Assembly (NCBI GenBank): GCA_964477035.1
Contig: CAYZCW010000009.1
Location: 1 to 64,000, forward strand
Length of the DNA stretch: 64,000 nt
Reading direction: 5' to 3'
Origin: SLSG01 sp964477035
GTDB lineage: Bacteria > Bacteroidota > Bacteroidia > Bacteroidales > UBA7960
Below are positions 18,236 to 26,154 of this stretch, piece by piece (the first letter of the stretch is position 1; the number at the start of each line of letters is the position of its first letter). Position numbers and translations under genes: made by a program. The notes beneath the pieces are model-generated. The model ran no database searches and was not told the origin of the DNA. It saw only the letters and a program-made list of their open reading frames with translations.

Positions 18236-19504
18236 TTACTGCACCAGGGCTTCCTTGATCCGGGCCACCGGGATCTTTTCCTCCAGGCCTTCCTCCGCGA
18301 TGGTGCGGAACAGCGGTTCGGTACTGATGAATCCCGTCTTCAGCGCGAGCATGAACACCCCGTACAGGGCGGCACTGCGCGCGCCGATGCCCCTGAAATC
18401 GTGCCGCACCACCTCTGCGCCCGTGGGCGGGACATCCAGGCTGTCATCGATCAGCAGGAGTCCCTCTTTCATCCCGGCGATGCGGGCACGGTTGTGGTTG
18501 AGCCCGTCTGCGGAGGTGATCAGCACCATGTCCGGCACCCCGATGCCATGGAAGTGGATGGGCCCGGGAGAGAGGTTCACCTCGGCCGTGGAGAAGCCCA
18601 CCCCGACCGTGACGGGGTAACTGCCCTTCAGGGTGACCTCCAGGCCGGAGCGCATGGCGGCCTTGCCAAGCAGGTTGGCGGCCAGCTGCACGCCCTCCCC
18701 GGCCGACCCGCTCAGCACGAGCGAGCGGGCCTCCTTAAGGTAGTGTTTGAACTGGGCGGGAATGGGGCGGGTTTTGTCCAGCAGGCTGGCGGTCTTCTTG
18801 CCTTGTCCCGGGCTGAAGGCCTCCCGCTGCCGCGTCCACTCCCCTTCCTCCCTGCCGGCCTCCCGCGCAATGTCGGCCAGCTTGCGGCGGGGGTTGAGCT
18901 TGATCCCGTAGCTGGGGCAGATCTCCACCACTTCTGCCAGGGAGAACCCCTTGCTGCCGAAGGCCACGGCCAGCCGGCCGGAGATGTCGCCTATGCCCAT
19001 GATGCGAGCGACGTAGGAGGCTCCGGCCGTATGCGCCAGGGCGCAGAGGTCGTAGCCTGCGAAAGGATTGCCGTCGAAAGAGGTGGTGGTCCGGAACCCG
19101 TGCGGGGTGAGTCCGCTGGTCTGCCCGCCGGTCATCCCGTAGAGCATGTTGTTGTGCACCACCACGGTCATGTTCAGGTTGAGGCGGGCGGCCTCCAGGA
19201 GGTGCTGCAGGCCGATGGTGGCGCCCCCGTCCCCGATGAACACCACCACTTTTTTGTCCGGATTGGCCAGTCCCAGGGTAATGCCTGCTCCCAGAGCCGC
19301 TGAACGCCCATGCAGTCCGTGGACGGTATGGGTGTTGAGGCATTTGTCGATGATGCCGTGGCAGCCGATGTCGGTCACCACGATGACATCCAGGGGCTGG
19401 TATCCCAGCTTCTGCAGCGCCCCGGCGGTGTGCTTGGCGATCAGGTCGTGTCCGCAGCCCTTGCAATAGGGCAGGCTGTCTGTGTTGAGCATGTCTTTTT
19501 TCAT
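18236..19504 (-). CDS. 2-oxoacid:ferredoxin oxidoreductase, fused beta and gamma subunits
   Basis: Thiamine-diphosphate enzyme part that decarboxylates a 2-oxoacid to an acyl-CoA and passes electrons to ferredoxin. Residues 1 to about 230 are the beta subunit, with the TPP/Mg motif GDGG at 91-94 and paired Asn118-Asn119. Cys14, Cys17, Cys48 and Cys196 are spaced as the ligands of the proximal 4Fe-4S cluster. Residues from about 245 (LVLSGSAGEGVQLAANLLG) are the gamma subunit, normally a separate protein or fused to alpha. No delta-type ferredoxin domain is seen. The start follows a strong AGGAGG-like ribosome site and overlaps the alpha stop as ATGA. The 2-oxoacid is not known. Confidence 0.86.
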   Translation of the reverse strand: MKKDMLNTDSLPYCKGCGHDLIAKHTAGALQKLGYQPLDVIVVTDIGCHGIIDKCLNTHTVHGLHGRSAALGAGITLGLANPDKKVVVFIGDGGATIGLQHLLEAARLNLNMTVVVHNNMLYGMTGGQTSGLTPHGFRTTTSFDGNPFAGYDLCALAHTAGASYVARIMGIGDISGRLAVAFGSKGFSLAEVVEICPSYGIKLNPRRKLADIAREAGREEGEWTRQREAFSPGQGKKTASLLDKTRPIPAQFKHYLKEARSLVLSGSAGEGVQLAANLLGKAAMRSGLEVTLKGSYPVTVGVGFSTAEVNLSPGPIHFHGIGVPDMVLITSADGLNHNRARIAGMKEGLLLIDDSLDVPPTGAEVVRHDFRGIGARSAALYGVFMLALKTGFISTEPLFRTIAEEGLEEKIPVARIKEALVQ

Positions 19505-20619
19505 CGGGTTACCTCCTCCATGATTTCCTGTGGGGTGATCATGCGCCCCAGGGCTCCCGCAAAGCGGAGGCCGGCGGGGGTCTGTTGCCCGAAGAGCAAC
19601 CCACCCAACTGGTTGTTGATGCTTTCCTCGGCCATGACGGTCCGCCTGTACCGGCTGATGGTCTCCGCATACTTCCCCGGTACCGGCAGCAAGGTTTTTG
19701 GGACCAGAAGGGAGGTTTTATGCCCCGCCTCCCGCAGGGTTTGCACGGCCTGCCGGGCCGCTGCCGCGGTGATGCCCGTGGCCACCACCAGGGTGTCTGC
19801 CCCGGGCTCCTCGTCCAGCTCATAGAGCAGGTGCTCCTGCATGCGCTGCACCACCTTGTCCTCCAGGCGCCGGGTGTTGGCCATGGCCTGGGGGGTGGTG
19901 TGCTGCAGGATGCCCGTCTCGTCGTGGGTGGAAGCATTCAGGCGCACCTGCTGCCGGTTTTGTCCCACGGGCAGGAAATCGGGCACCCACTCCGTGGCCT
20001 TGTAGGGCTTGTAGTCGCATTCCAGGGTGTACAGGGGCCACTTCCCCCGTTCGATCTCCTCCAGCCGTCCGGTGTGAAAGCTCCTTTGCGTCATCACCTC
20101 CTCCTTGGAGGTCAGCAGCACGACGGGGGTGCGCAGTTCCAGGGCGATCTTCACGGCCCTGGCGGGCAGCGTCCAGCAGTCCTCCATGCCGGCGGTGGCC
20201 AGTACCGGCACGGGATGGCCCCCGGATATCATCCCCTTCAGCAACAGCAGGTCGCCCTGGGCCCCGCAGGTGGCCGTGCCCGTGGCGGGCCCCAGCCGCT
20301 GCACCAGCACGATGACCATGGGCAGCTCCATCATATAGGCCATGTTGATGGATTCCAGCATGAGGGCGAAGCCGGGAAATGAGGTGGCGGTGACGGGCAG
20401 CCTGCCCGTGGCGGACAGTCCCGACATCCACTGAAGGGTGGTGATCTCGTCGGGGGCCGGCAGCATGAGTTCCATGCGCTGGCTGCCGTAAAGGTACAGC
20501 AGGTTCGCCGGCGTGATCGGATAGCCGATGAAGGCATCGGCCCCGGCACGTGCCAGGGACTCGATGATCAGCCGGGACCCGTCGACCAGGGCCCGGTCCC
20601 CTTTAGTCTTTTTTTGCAT
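19501..20619 (-). CDS. 2-oxoacid:ferredoxin oxidoreductase, alpha subunit
   Basis: Pyrimidine-binding and domain II part of the same enzyme. The motif FIGYPITPANLLYLY near residue 35 and RLGPATGTAT near 110 are the family marks. The C-terminal region (TLVVATGITAAAARQAVQTL) is domain II. I choose the ATG at 20619 rather than the TTG at 20625, because AAAGGAG stands six bases before it, an unusually good Shine-Dalgarno site for this phylum. The gene therefore overlaps the end of the CoA-transferase gene by 17 bases. Subtype (pyruvate, 2-oxoglutarate, branched-chain or other) cannot be assigned from what I can see. Confidence 0.86.
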   Translation of the reverse strand: MQKKTKGDRALVDGSRLIIESLARAGADAFIGYPITPANLLYLYGSQRMELMLPAPDEITTLQWMSGLSATGRLPVTATSFPGFALMLESINMAYMMELPMVIVLVQRLGPATGTATCGAQGDLLLLKGMISGGHPVPVLATAGMEDCWTLPARAVKIALELRTPVVLLTSKEEVMTQRSFHTGRLEEIERGKWPLYTLECDYKPYKATEWVPDFLPVGQNRQQVRLNASTHDETGILQHTTPQAMANTRRLEDKVVQRMQEHLLYELDEEPGADTLVVATGITAAAARQAVQTLREAGHKTSLLVPKTLLPVPGKYAETISRYRRTVMAEESINNQLGGLLFGQQTPAGLRFAGALGRMITPQEIMEEVTR

Positions 20620-21823
20620 AGACAACTCCTTTCTGGGTTAAGCGTTCTGTTTCATCGTCGGACAGGCCCAGCCAGTCCCTCATCAGTTCCCTGGTATGCT
20701 GTCCGTAGTGGGGGGGAGGGCTCATGCCCGGGTGGGTCTCCATCCGCCCGGCGGTAAAGGCCACCGAGCGCACCCCCCGGATGCGCCGGCCGTCTTCATA
20801 AGTCCCTTCCAGCATCATGGTTTCGGACTCCGGCACCCCGAACACCTCCTTCATGTCAAACACCCCGCCCGCCGGAATGCGTTTGGAGGCCAGCAGTTCC
20901 AGGATGTCTTCCCGGTCGTGTGTTTCAATGAGTGACTGCAGGATCCCGTTGATGACCTGTTTGTGGCGCACACGGTCCTGGTTGCGCGCGAAGCGCTCGT
21001 CCCCTGCCAGCTCCGGCCTGCCCAGGGCAATGACCAGTTCCCGGTACTGCTTGTCGGTGCCGGCGGCCAGCACGATCTCCTTGCCGTCCCGGGTGCGGTA
21101 GATGGTCCCGTAGGGCACGATGTTCGGGTGGTCCGAGCCCAGCCGCCGGGGGATCTCTCCGCCCACCAGCCAGTTGGTGGCCTGGTTGGCCAGGGAGGAG
21201 ATGCCGGCCCGGAACAGGGAGGCTTCAATATACTGCCCTTCCCCGCTTCTTTCCCGGTGAAGCAGCGCCAGCAGGATGGCCTCCTTGAGGTGGTGGGCGG
21301 CCAGCACGTCCATCAGGGCCACCGGCATCTTGGTGGGCGGGCCGTCCGGCTCCCCGTTCATGTAGGTGAAGCCGCTCTCGGCCTGGATGATGGCGTCGAA
21401 GCCGGCCCTGGGGTTGTTCAGCCCGTAGCCGGTGATGTGGGAATAGATCAGGCGGTCATTGTGCTTCTTCATCGTCGGATAGTCCACCTGCAGTTTCTCG
21501 GCATCCCCGGGCTTGTAGCTGACCAGCACGATGTCGCATTGGGCAGCCAGGCGGTGCACCAGCTCCAGTCCCTCGGGCTCGCAGAGGTTCACTGCGAAGG
21601 AGGACTTCCCCCAGTTGACAGAGGAGAAGTAGCCCGAGATGTCACCCTCCCCGGGTTCTTTGGGAAGCTTCCATTTGCGGGTGACGTCCCCCCCGGTGGT
21701 GACATTTTCCACCTTGACCACCGTGGCGCCCAGCTCGGCAAAAAACATGCCGATACTCGGCCCGGCCAGGACGCTGGCCAGTTCCAGTACCTTGATCCCT
21801 GAAAGCGGGGGTTTGCCTGTCAT
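20603..21823 (-). CDS. CaiB/BaiF-type (family III) CoA-transferase
   Basis: Moves CoA between carboxylic acids. The N-terminal Rossmann part begins LSGIKVLELASVLAGPSIGM and contains FFAELGATVVKVE. The catalytic aspartate is most likely Asp172 in VALMDVLAAHHLKEA. The second domain shows RSGEGQYIEASLFRAGI and VPYGTIYRTRDGKEIVLA. Length 406 is normal. It lies between the symporter (12 bases upstream) and the oxidoreductase alpha gene (17-base overlap), so it should act on the same compound. Formyl-, succinyl- or acetyl-CoA dependent members are all possible, and none can be singled out. Confidence 0.9.
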   Translation of the reverse strand: MTGKPPLSGIKVLELASVLAGPSIGMFFAELGATVVKVENVTTGGDVTRKWKLPKEPGEGDISGYFSSVNWGKSSFAVNLCEPEGLELVHRLAAQCDIVLVSYKPGDAEKLQVDYPTMKKHNDRLIYSHITGYGLNNPRAGFDAIIQAESGFTYMNGEPDGPPTKMPVALMDVLAAHHLKEAILLALLHRERSGEGQYIEASLFRAGISSLANQATNWLVGGEIPRRLGSDHPNIVPYGTIYRTRDGKEIVLAAGTDKQYRELVIALGRPELAGDERFARNQDRVRHKQVINGILQSLIETHDREDILELLASKRIPAGGVFDMKEVFGVPESETMMLEGTYEDGRRIRGVRSVAFTAGRMETHPGMSPPPHYGQHTRELMRDWLGLSDDETERLTQKGVVYAKKD

Positions 21824-21835
21824 ATTGTATGCTCT

Positions 21836-23317
21836 TTAAGGTTTGTTGTTTTGTTCGGATGGCAGCTTGCGGGGTTTGCGTTCCCCGAAGATGTTGCCCA
21901 GCAGGATGAAGACCACGGCGGCTCCGATGGCCACGTAGGTGTTCTCCAGTACAGGCAGTCCGAAGTTCCTGGCCAGGATGTTGAGGATCACGGCGAAGGT
22001 GCCTCCCATGAAGGCCCAGCGAACCCCTTCGATGGTGATCCAGCCGCGGCCGTAAATGCCCATGACGATCACGATGGCCCCGATGGCGCGTATGCCGTAA
22101 GATATGTAGGCCGTATCCAGGATGGCGCCGGTGCCGTAATAAGCCAGGGGGATGGTGAGCAGGTTGACCACGATCACCAGCCTGCGGGCCGTGGAGATCA
22201 GCTTCTGGTCCACCGCCGTCTTGTTGATCAGCCCGTGGTAAATGTCTTTGGTCGCGATGGTCACCACGGCGAAGTTCACCGGGCCGACAGTCGATAAAAT
22301 GGCGGCCAGGATGCCCGCCAGGGCGATCCCCCCGAGTACCGGGTGGATGAATTCCGGGGTGGTCATCAGGGTGGGCAGCACCATTTTGGGATTGATGACC
22401 TGCAGGGCCTGGTCCCACAAGGGGCTGCCGGCCCCGCTGATGTCAAAATACTTCCCGGTTTTGGCCACCAGCCCTAGGAGGGCCACCAGGATCCCGAAGG
22501 GGGCGATGATGAAGGCGGAGAGGATGGCCGCCTTCTTTGCGATGGGGGCGCTGCGGGCGGCGAAGATGGGCTGTATGCTGGCCTGGCCGGCCATGCCGCC
22601 CAGCACCCCGCCCAGAATGAGGTTCCAGGCATAGCCGATGCCCCCGCTGAATGGGTTGTACAGGTTCCCGGGTGAGCCCTGGGCGACCATGGCCTCCCGG
22701 AGGGATGCCAGCCCGCCGACATCGCCTATGCCGATGACGGCGGCCACGCCGATGCCCAGGAACATGATCATCACGTGGATGATCCCGGTGATGGCCAGGG
22801 CGTGCATGCCGCCCAGGTAGGTGTAGGCGGTGATGATGACCGAGGAGATCACCACCGACTGCAGCCAGGGGGTGCCGAACATGGCGGAAATCACGCTGGC
22901 GGCAGTCTGCAGCTGCACGAACGCCAGCACCACATAGGCAAACAGGAAGGCCACGGCTGAAATGGCGCGGGCCCTTCTGCCGAAGAGGTTCTCCAGCATC
23001 TCACTGACGGTATGCACATTGTTCCGGCGGTAGTGCCGGGCCACCGTAAAACCGATGATCACCATGCCTGCGGCGGTGGAGATGTTGTAGAGGATGGGCT
23101 GCATGGTGCCTGTAAGAAAAGCCTTTTCACTGACCCCGATGGTGCTCATGCCGCCCAGCCATTCGGAGGCCACCACCACCGCACAGGCAATCACGCCCAG
23201 GTTGCGGCCCGCGATCAGGTAGTCTGCGGCCGAGCGGCTGGCCATCTTTTTGGTGAACAGGGATATCAGGGTGATCAGGCCGAAGTAGGCGATGACGATC
23301 AGCAGGTAGGTATTCAT
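21836..23317 (-). CDS. Sodium:solute symporter (SSS family)
   Basis: Inner-membrane Na+-coupled uptake protein with about 13 hydrophobic helices over 493 residues. The start at 23317 (MNTYLLIVIAYFGLITLISL) is chosen because it begins with the first helix; the open frame runs 68 codons further but crosses the promoter. Family stretches include SAADYLIAGRNLG, AYTYLGGMHALAITGIIHV and GMAGQASIQPIFAARS. It is the first gene of the operon with the CoA-transferase and the 2-oxoacid oxidoreductase, so a carboxylate is the likely cargo. The C-terminus is short and polar. Confidence 0.9.
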   Translation of the reverse strand: MNTYLLIVIAYFGLITLISLFTKKMASRSAADYLIAGRNLGVIACAVVVASEWLGGMSTIGVSEKAFLTGTMQPILYNISTAAGMVIIGFTVARHYRRNNVHTVSEMLENLFGRRARAISAVAFLFAYVVLAFVQLQTAASVISAMFGTPWLQSVVISSVIITAYTYLGGMHALAITGIIHVMIMFLGIGVAAVIGIGDVGGLASLREAMVAQGSPGNLYNPFSGGIGYAWNLILGGVLGGMAGQASIQPIFAARSAPIAKKAAILSAFIIAPFGILVALLGLVAKTGKYFDISGAGSPLWDQALQVINPKMVLPTLMTTPEFIHPVLGGIALAGILAAILSTVGPVNFAVVTIATKDIYHGLINKTAVDQKLISTARRLVIVVNLLTIPLAYYGTGAILDTAYISYGIRAIGAIVIVMGIYGRGWITIEGVRWAFMGGTFAVILNILARNFGLPVLENTYVAIGAAVVFILLGNIFGERKPRKLPSEQNNKP

Positions 23318-23400
23318 GGGCAGATCGGATAAGGTGACGGACGGTTGGCGGCCTTGCCGGCTTCCCTCCCCTGCGGGCTGGGATCGGTTCCCCGGCGCGG

Positions 23401-23431
23401 CAAATTTAAAGAATTCGGGACAATATCCAAA
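23401..23431 (-). promoter_or_regulatory. Promoter of the symporter / CoA-transferase / oxidoreductase operon
   Basis: The clearest promoter in the window. On the minus strand TTTG (23431-23428) is followed by 19 bases and then TAAATTTG (23408-23401). Both agree fully with the Bacteroidota -33 and -7 elements at the expected spacing. The transcript should start near 23394, which leaves a leader of about 77 bases before the ATG at 23317. Confidence 0.72.
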
Positions 23432-23537
23432 AGAAATGGGACAGGGGATGCCCTTCGGCTGCTGCCACGGATGTCGGCTGAAAACCAGTCTTTCCCGGAT
23501 GTTCCTGCCGGGGCCGGGCATGCGGGGGGGGCTGGGC

Positions 23538-24707
23538 TCAGCAGGGTTCGTGCAGGGCTCCGCCGCAATGGTCCCTGCGGCAGCCAGTCACGGACGACAG
23601 GCAGTTGGTCCTTCCAAGGCGCCTGAGCACCCCGAGGAAGGCAAAGCAAAGGGCCTCCTTGAAGTCGACCGTCTCCCGGTCGGGGATGATGACACGGATC
23701 CGTTCGCCCAGGGCCTGTCTGAGCAGTTCCATGAAGAACAGGTTGTGCGCGCCCCCCCCGGTGACCAGGACGGAGGAGCCCCCTGTGCCCGTGAGGCTGC
23801 CCGCAATGACGCCTGCGGCATGTGCGTAGTAGGTGCGCAGCTTGTCGCGCAGCGGCAGCCCGGCTGCCTGAAGGAGGGGCCACAGGTGCTGGTCCACCCA
23901 TTCCTGCCCCAGGCTCCTGGGACCGTCCAGGCGGTAGTATTCCAGGCCGTCAAGGGCTTGCAGCAGCCCGGGGCTGACCTTGCCCTGCCGGGCAATCCTG
24001 CCTTCCGGGTCGTAATCCGGCAGGGCCGGCCGGTCTGTGGCGGCCGATGCAGGTTCCCTGGGGCTGCCCGTTTCCATGGCCGCCCCCCCTGTTGCACCCG
24101 GGAGGCCGAAGTCTTCCTGCCGGCCTTCCTCCCTGACCAGGCGGTTGATCACCAGGTTGAGCGGACAGATGTCGAAGGCCCGCCGTGACCCCTGATGTTG
24201 CAGGGACACATTGGAAAAGCCTCCCAGGTTGAGGCACAGCCCGTGCCCGCCGAACAGCAGCTGGTCGGCCAGCGGAACCAGGGGGGCTCCCTGTCCGCCC
24301 AGGGCCACGTCGGCCGACCGGAAATCACAGGCCACCGGACAGCCCGTCTCGGCGGCGATGGCCGCCCCGCTCCCCAGCTGAAAGGTATAGCCCTGGTCCG
24401 GCCGGTGAAACACGGTATGGCCGTGGGAGGCGATCAGCACGGGCGGCCGGATGCCCTTCCGTGCCATGAAGTCCCGGATGGTCCGGCCGGCATAATGGCC
24501 GTAACGGCGGTCCAGAGCCACCAGCTCGCGTCCCCCGAGGATGGGCGCCTGGCGCAGACGCTCCTTCCAGGGAGCGGGGTAAGGGATGGTGACGGCCTGG
24601 AGGATGCGGTAGCTCCAGCGTCCTTCTTCCTCATGGAAAGCACAATGGGCCAGGTCCATCCCGTCCAGGGAAGTGCCCGACATCATGCCCAAAGCCACCT
24701 GTTCCAT
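23538..24707 (-). CDS. anmK: Anhydro-N-acetylmuramic acid kinase
   Basis: Phosphorylates and opens 1,6-anhydro-MurNAc during recycling of peptidoglycan. The ATP-site motif GMMSGTSLDGMDLAHCAF opens the protein. GSGAAIAAETGCPVACDFRS, the sugar-site region, lies near residue 130, and LNLGGFSNVSL near residue 175. The C-terminal kinase lobe carries VTGGGAHNLFFMELL. Length 389 is normal, with a Pro/Gly-rich insertion near residue 215. It starts four bases after the murF stop, so synthesis and recycling of the wall are encoded together. Confidence 0.93.
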   Translation of the reverse strand: MEQVALGMMSGTSLDGMDLAHCAFHEEEGRWSYRILQAVTIPYPAPWKERLRQAPILGGRELVALDRRYGHYAGRTIRDFMARKGIRPPVLIASHGHTVFHRPDQGYTFQLGSGAAIAAETGCPVACDFRSADVALGGQGAPLVPLADQLLFGGHGLCLNLGGFSNVSLQHQGSRRAFDICPLNLVINRLVREEGRQEDFGLPGATGGAAMETGSPREPASAATDRPALPDYDPEGRIARQGKVSPGLLQALDGLEYYRLDGPRSLGQEWVDQHLWPLLQAAGLPLRDKLRTYYAHAAGVIAGSLTGTGGSSVLVTGGGAHNLFFMELLRQALGERIRVIIPDRETVDFKEALCFAFLGVLRRLGRTNCLSSVTGCRRDHCGGALHEPC

Positions 24708-24711
24708 GTCG

Positions 24712-26052
24712 TTAAAGGGATGGGAGTAAAGCTTCCATACGGATGCCGCGGCTGCCTTTGACCAGGATCCGGTAGCCGGTCAATGGATGAGCGGACAGGT
24801 GCCCGGCTGCCGTGGCGGCATCCCTGAAGGCCAGGCAGGGGGTGTCTCGCTTCCCTTGCCAGGCATCCCACGCCCGCACAAAGGCTGGTCCGACGAGAAC
24901 GATCTTCGAATACCCGCCTTCCTGGGCCAGGGCGATGATGTTCAGGTGCTCCTCCATGGACACCGCGCCCAGCTCCAGCATATCCCCCAGCAGCAAGGCG
25001 GTGGGTCCGTCGGTGAAGTGCCTGAAATTGTCCAGGGCCGCCCGCATGCTGGTCGGGTTGGCATTGTAGGCATCCATGACGACCATGTTGCGGGCGGTGT
25101 GCAGCAGCTGGGAGCGGTGGTTGCGGGGCTCGTACTCCGCCATGGCACCGGCGATGCCCTGGCTGTCCCTGCCGAAGTATAGGCCGGCCGCGACAGCGGC
25201 CAGCATGTTTTCCAGGTTGTAGGCGCCCGTCAGGCGGGTGGACAGACTCCCTGCAATGCCCGGGACAGCCGCCCCGAAAGGCTGCAGGGTCCTGAAGGAA
25301 ACATCCAGGGTGGGAAAGGACTTCTCCGCCTGTCCCTGCAGGTGGTTCTGCCCGCCGGTGCCGTAAAGCACCCTGGTCATCCCTTCCGTAAGGCCGGTCA
25401 GCAGCGGGTTGTCCCCGTTCACGAAGACGGTGCCGCCGGTTTCGCGGAGGAAGTGGTAGAGTTCGCTTTTGGCCTTTACGACGTTCTCCGGGGTGCCGAA
25501 TCCTTCCAGGTGGGCCTTTCCGATGTTGGTGATCAGGCCGTGGGTGGGCCTCGCCAGGCGGCACAGGGCGCCGATCTCCCCCACATGGTTGGCACCCATC
25601 TCCACGATGGCCACATCCAGGGGCTCCTTCATCTGAAGCAAGGTGAGGGGCACCCCGATATGGTTGTTCAGGTTGCCGCTGGTGGCCAGGGTCCGCAGGC
25701 CGGTGGCCAGGGCGGCATGGAGCAGTTCCTTGGTGGTGGTCTTGCCGTTGCTGCCGGTGATGGCGATGACGGGCATGTGGAACCGCCGGCGGTGCTTCAG
25801 GGAGAGGGCCTGCAGGGTGGCGAGGGCATCCTCCACAAGCAGGTAGCGCTCGTCGGCCTTCGCGGCAGGTTCGTCGATGACGGCCAGCCTGCACCCCTTG
25901 TCCAGGGCCTGGGCGGCGAAGCGGTTCCCGTTGAAGGTGTCTCCCTTCAGGGCAATGAAGATGGCACCCGGCCGGGCGGTCCGGCTGTCGGTGCAGACCG
26001 GGGCGCCCTTAAGGACCAGGTCATGAAGTTGTTGGATGGCAGGTGTTTCCAT
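24712..26052 (-). CDS. murF: UDP-N-acetylmuramoyl-tripeptide--D-alanyl-D-alanine ligase
   Basis: Adds D-Ala-D-Ala to the UDP-MurNAc tripeptide in the cytosol. The first domain holds CTDSRTARPGAIFIALKGD. The ATP site is VIAITGSNGKTTTKELLHA near residue 100, and EMGANHVGEI near 155 is the Mur-ligase Mg/carbamate region. The last domain has MDAYNANPTSM, a strong MurF mark, and GLLGD-type sequence LLLGDMLELG. The ATG at 26052 is used; the frame opens 14 codons earlier but these are a poly-Phe artefact of the terminator T-run. Placement beside gldJ is also seen in gliding Bacteroidota. Confidence 0.95.
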   Translation of the reverse strand: METPAIQQLHDLVLKGAPVCTDSRTARPGAIFIALKGDTFNGNRFAAQALDKGCRLAVIDEPAAKADERYLLVEDALATLQALSLKHRRRFHMPVIAITGSNGKTTTKELLHAALATGLRTLATSGNLNNHIGVPLTLLQMKEPLDVAIVEMGANHVGEIGALCRLARPTHGLITNIGKAHLEGFGTPENVVKAKSELYHFLRETGGTVFVNGDNPLLTGLTEGMTRVLYGTGGQNHLQGQAEKSFPTLDVSFRTLQPFGAAVPGIAGSLSTRLTGAYNLENMLAAVAAGLYFGRDSQGIAGAMAEYEPRNHRSQLLHTARNMVVMDAYNANPTSMRAALDNFRHFTDGPTALLLGDMLELGAVSMEEHLNIIALAQEGGYSKIVLVGPAFVRAWDAWQGKRDTPCLAFRDAATAAGHLSAHPLTGYRILVKGSRGIRMEALLPSL

Positions 26053-26069
26053 GGCGGGATAAAAATAGC

Positions 26070-26116
26070 AAAAAAAAAACCGCCCCGGAAGCAACAGACG
26101 TTGGTTTCAGGGCGGT
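26070..26116 (-). terminator. Rho-independent terminator after gldJ
   Basis: Read on the minus strand, ACCGCCC (26116-26110) pairs with GGGCGGT (26085-26079), and the loop holds a further CAAC/GTTG pairing. It is followed by ten T residues (26079-26070). It lies 39 bases past the gldJ stop and just before murF, so murF must have some read-through or its own start of transcription. Confidence 0.82.
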
Positions 26117-26154
26117 CTTTGTGCGGATTTCCGGAAAGGGGAAGGGGTGCCGCG

